Positions 62,497 through 64,000 of a DNA stretch of 64,000 nucleotides are shown here, piece after piece (the first letter of the stretch is position 1; each line of letters begins with the position of its first letter). The translations under genes were made by a program, and so were the position numbers. The DNA is from JAKQDH01 sp029558835 (GTDB lineage Bacteria; Planctomycetota; Phycisphaerae; UBA1845). Under the pieces are notes generated by a model that saw nothing but the letters and a program-made list of their open reading frames with translations, ran no database searches and was not told where the DNA came from. Location: positions 1 through 64,000 of the forward strand of contig DAOQSN010000022.1 of the NCBI GenBank assembly GCA_035356615.1, read 5' to 3'.

Positions 62497-63708
62497 GTGC
62501 TGACGCCGCCGGGCACCGGGGCGATCGCGGTCATTCGCGTGGCAGGCCCGACGGCCGTGCAAGTCGTTGAGAGGCTCTGGAGACCCCGGCAAGAACCTGG
62601 AGTGTCGTTCCCGCAGGCCGGCGCTGAAGCCGACGAACGCCCCGACGATACCGCAACCCCGGTGCCGTTGTGTGCCACGGCGCCCGGATGCCTGCGCTAC
62701 GGAAGGCTGGTTGACGACGACGAGACGATTGACGACGTCATTGTGTGCATCACCGCCGACCGCGGTGTGCCAGCCGTGGATATCTGCGCCCATGGCGGAG
62801 CGCGGGTGACGCAGCGCATTCTCGCGGCCGCGGAGCGTGCCGGGGCTGACCTTGCCACGACGGCGGAGCTCGCCGCACTCTGGCCAACCGCCGGCATCAT
62901 CGATGAGGAAGCCCTCGACTGCATCGCGCATACGCACACCGAGCGCGGGGTGCGGTTCTTCGCCTGGCAGCGACTGCATCTGCCCGATGAGTTGCGGCAA
63001 CTGGCGTCCCTGTGCGACGTGGACCCTCCGGCCGTGCGGCAGCGGTTGGAGAACATGCTGGCGGGTTTCCGGGAGGCCCAGGTGCTGCGGAACGGCCTCA
63101 GGGTCGCGCTGACGGGTCCGCCCAACAGCGGGAAGTCCACGCTGTTCAATCGCCTGGTCGGCCGAGCCGCGGCCGTCGTGTCAGCCCATCCGGGCACGAC
63201 TCGGGACTGGGTCACTGCGGAGGTGCAGGTCCTGGGTGTCGCCGTCGCGCTAGTGGACACCGCTGGAGACAGAGTATCTGAAGACACACTTGAGTTGTCG
63301 GCGATTGAGGGTGGGCGGTGCGCGGTCGAGTCTGCGGAGGTGGTGGTGCTCGTGCTCGATGGCACGGAGGAACGCGCAAGTGGGCGTCTGGCGGGCCTTT
63401 TGCGAACGCCTCATCGGGCCCCTACGGTGGCGGTGCTGAACAAGGCCGATGTCTGGTTGCGGCCCGGTGAGGATGGTGAAGTGGGCGGCGCGTGGATGCC
63501 GGTTTCGGCCCTGACAGGCCTGGGAGTAGAGGCGTTGGCGGAGGCCGTCCTGCGGGCGGCAGGCGTCCCTGCGGCGGAACCGGCGGCACCCGTTCTATTC
63601 ACCGCGAGACAGGCAGCAGCGGCCTGCGGCGTCCTATCGGACCTGAAACGTACCCCGGAAGCCGTGGGCGCCCGGATGTTGCGAGCCCTGCTGGGTGAGG
63701 GAAAGTGA
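62497..63708 (+). CDS. divergent MnmE (TrmE)-like GTPase
   Basis: 403 residues from GTG 62497; an AGGAGA at 62455-62460 hints that translation may start further upstream at a non-standard codon. The N-terminal folate-binding part starts LTPPGTGAIAVIRVAGP, as in MnmE. The GTPase domain has G1 GPPNSGKST (207-215), PGTTRD, DTAG (254-257) and NKAD (315-318). Unlike true MnmE, the helical domain is short and the C-terminal Cys motif (CIGK) is absent; it ends RALLGEGK. MnmE with MnmG modifies tRNA wobble uridines. This copy may be a reduced or repurposed paralogue. Confidence 0.8.
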   Translation: MLTPPGTGAIAVIRVAGPTAVQVVERLWRPRQEPGVSFPQAGAEADERPDDTATPVPLCATAPGCLRYGRLVDDDETIDDVIVCITADRGVPAVDICAHGGARVTQRILAAAERAGADLATTAELAALWPTAGIIDEEALDCIAHTHTERGVRFFAWQRLHLPDELRQLASLCDVDPPAVRQRLENMLAGFREAQVLRNGLRVALTGPPNSGKSTLFNRLVGRAAAVVSAHPGTTRDWVTAEVQVLGVAVALVDTAGDRVSEDTLELSAIEGGRCAVESAEVVVLVLDGTEERASGRLAGLLRTPHRAPTVAVLNKADVWLRPGEDGEVGGAWMPVSALTGLGVEALAEAVLRAAGVPAAEPAAPVLFTARQAAAACGVLSDLKRTPEAVGARMLRALLGEGK

Positions 63709-63855
63709 CGTACCGGGCCGGTGACATCCCTGGAATCTGCCGATGACTCAGGAGGCCAAAGGGCTATAATGGGTGGTTTCCGACTCGCGCCGCGCGGGGA
63801 GGAGGGCCCCCGGAGGTGGCACCGGGCATTTCCTGCCGCCCCCACTGAAGACAAG

Positions 63856-63885
63856 TTGCGGGGGCAGCGGCGGGGCGACTAGAAT
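63856..63885 (+). promoter_or_regulatory. candidate promoter of the right-edge gene
   Basis: TTGCGG, 18-bp spacer, TAGAAT; 78 bp before the ATG at 63964. Confidence 0.45.
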
Positions 63886-63929
63886 CCGCCGCCAACGGCA
63901 ACGGGACTCCGCGGTGCGCAGGTGACAGT

Positions 63930-63946
63930 GGGGCAGGAATTGCCCC
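63930..63946 (+). promoter_or_regulatory. leader hairpin before right-edge gene
   Basis: GGGGCA-GGAAT-TGCCCC, a perfect 6-bp stem ending 17 nt before the ATG; it could occlude or space the ribosome site. Confidence 0.35.
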
Positions 63947-63963
63947 GGCGGACGGAATGCACC

Positions 63964-64000
63964 ATGTCGTCGGCTTCGGAAGAATCGCAGCTCGCTCGCG
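63964..64000 (+). CDS. start of a gene cut by the right edge
   Basis: ATG 63964 opens MSSASEESQLAR and runs off the window. A GGA precedes it, with a promoter-like pair and a small hairpin upstream. Only 12 residues are visible, so no identity can be given. Confidence 0.4.
   Translation, partial: MSSASEESQLAR

Noticed and set aside
63765..63770. TATAAT as a strong promoter
   Set aside because: No -35 at the proper spacing and no TG extension; the site at 63856-63885 is better placed.

Overview
The window is very GC-rich (about two thirds by eye, not computed) and densely packed with bacterial genes. Several traits point to Planctomycetota, probably a Phycisphaerae-like lineage: a LeuRS of about 1028 residues with two extra blocks, a 734-residue GreA with a long N-terminal extension as in the PVC group, a secreted repeat protein ending in a dockerin/EF-hand-like tail, small zinc-ribbon membrane proteins, and many short palindromic intergenic repeats. 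One run of 100 N inside a minisatellite (57844-57943) shows this is a draft scaffold. No rRNA, tRNA, CRISPR array or prophage was seen.

Layout: 1-538 is an internally deleted IS1380-type transposase running off the left edge. 689-8298 holds two unknown proteins, an ABC exporter pair and a TMTC-like membrane glycosyltransferase with TPRs. 8537-16134 holds a zinc-ribbon membrane protein, leuS, a CYTH protein, an SppA-type lipoprotein protease and a minimal zincin. 16208-21614 (minus) is a three-gene ABC export unit with a large membrane partner. 22032-30558 (minus) carries GMP synthesis (guaA, guaB), two envelope proteins and a tightly overlapped pabB-pabC-Nif3 unit. 30885-36536 has an SH3-domain secreted protein, a 55-residue lipoprotein, gpsA and a 13-repeat secreted protein. 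37440-44554 is a surface-polysaccharide cluster: ABC-2 permease (Wzm-like), ATPase (Wzt-like with carbohydrate-binding tail), three GT4 glycosyltransferases and a methyltransferase fused to one of them. 44940-53738 has GreA, a prenyltransferase-fold protein, a YbjQ-domain protein, a GT2 and ComEC. 53750-64000 has a DUF6941-type protein, sucC without sucD, an alpha/beta hydrolase lipoprotein, ftsY, nusB, ribH, an FlgT-like periplasmic protein, a DUF456 protein, a divergent MnmE-like GTPase and the first codons of another gene.

The most unusual feature is the set of dispersed palindromic repeats. Family A (about 130-150 bp, ends GGGTGCCATGC / GCATGGCACCC) has five copies in both orientations. 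Family B (29 bp, GGCATGGC-13-GCCATGCC) occurs at five loci. Further families are C/T-rich hairpins, GTCGGCC hairpins, AATCTG-type elements and an AT-rich GCATTC element. Family B lies in frame inside two proteins and encodes the same peptide (GGMAKRSAAM) in both. In one of these it sits in the linker of a glycosyltransferase-methyltransferase fusion. The stop codon of the GT2 gene lies in a half copy of the family A palindrome. This suggests a mobile or spreading repeat system that reshapes reading frames, although no RAYT-type transposase is visible here.
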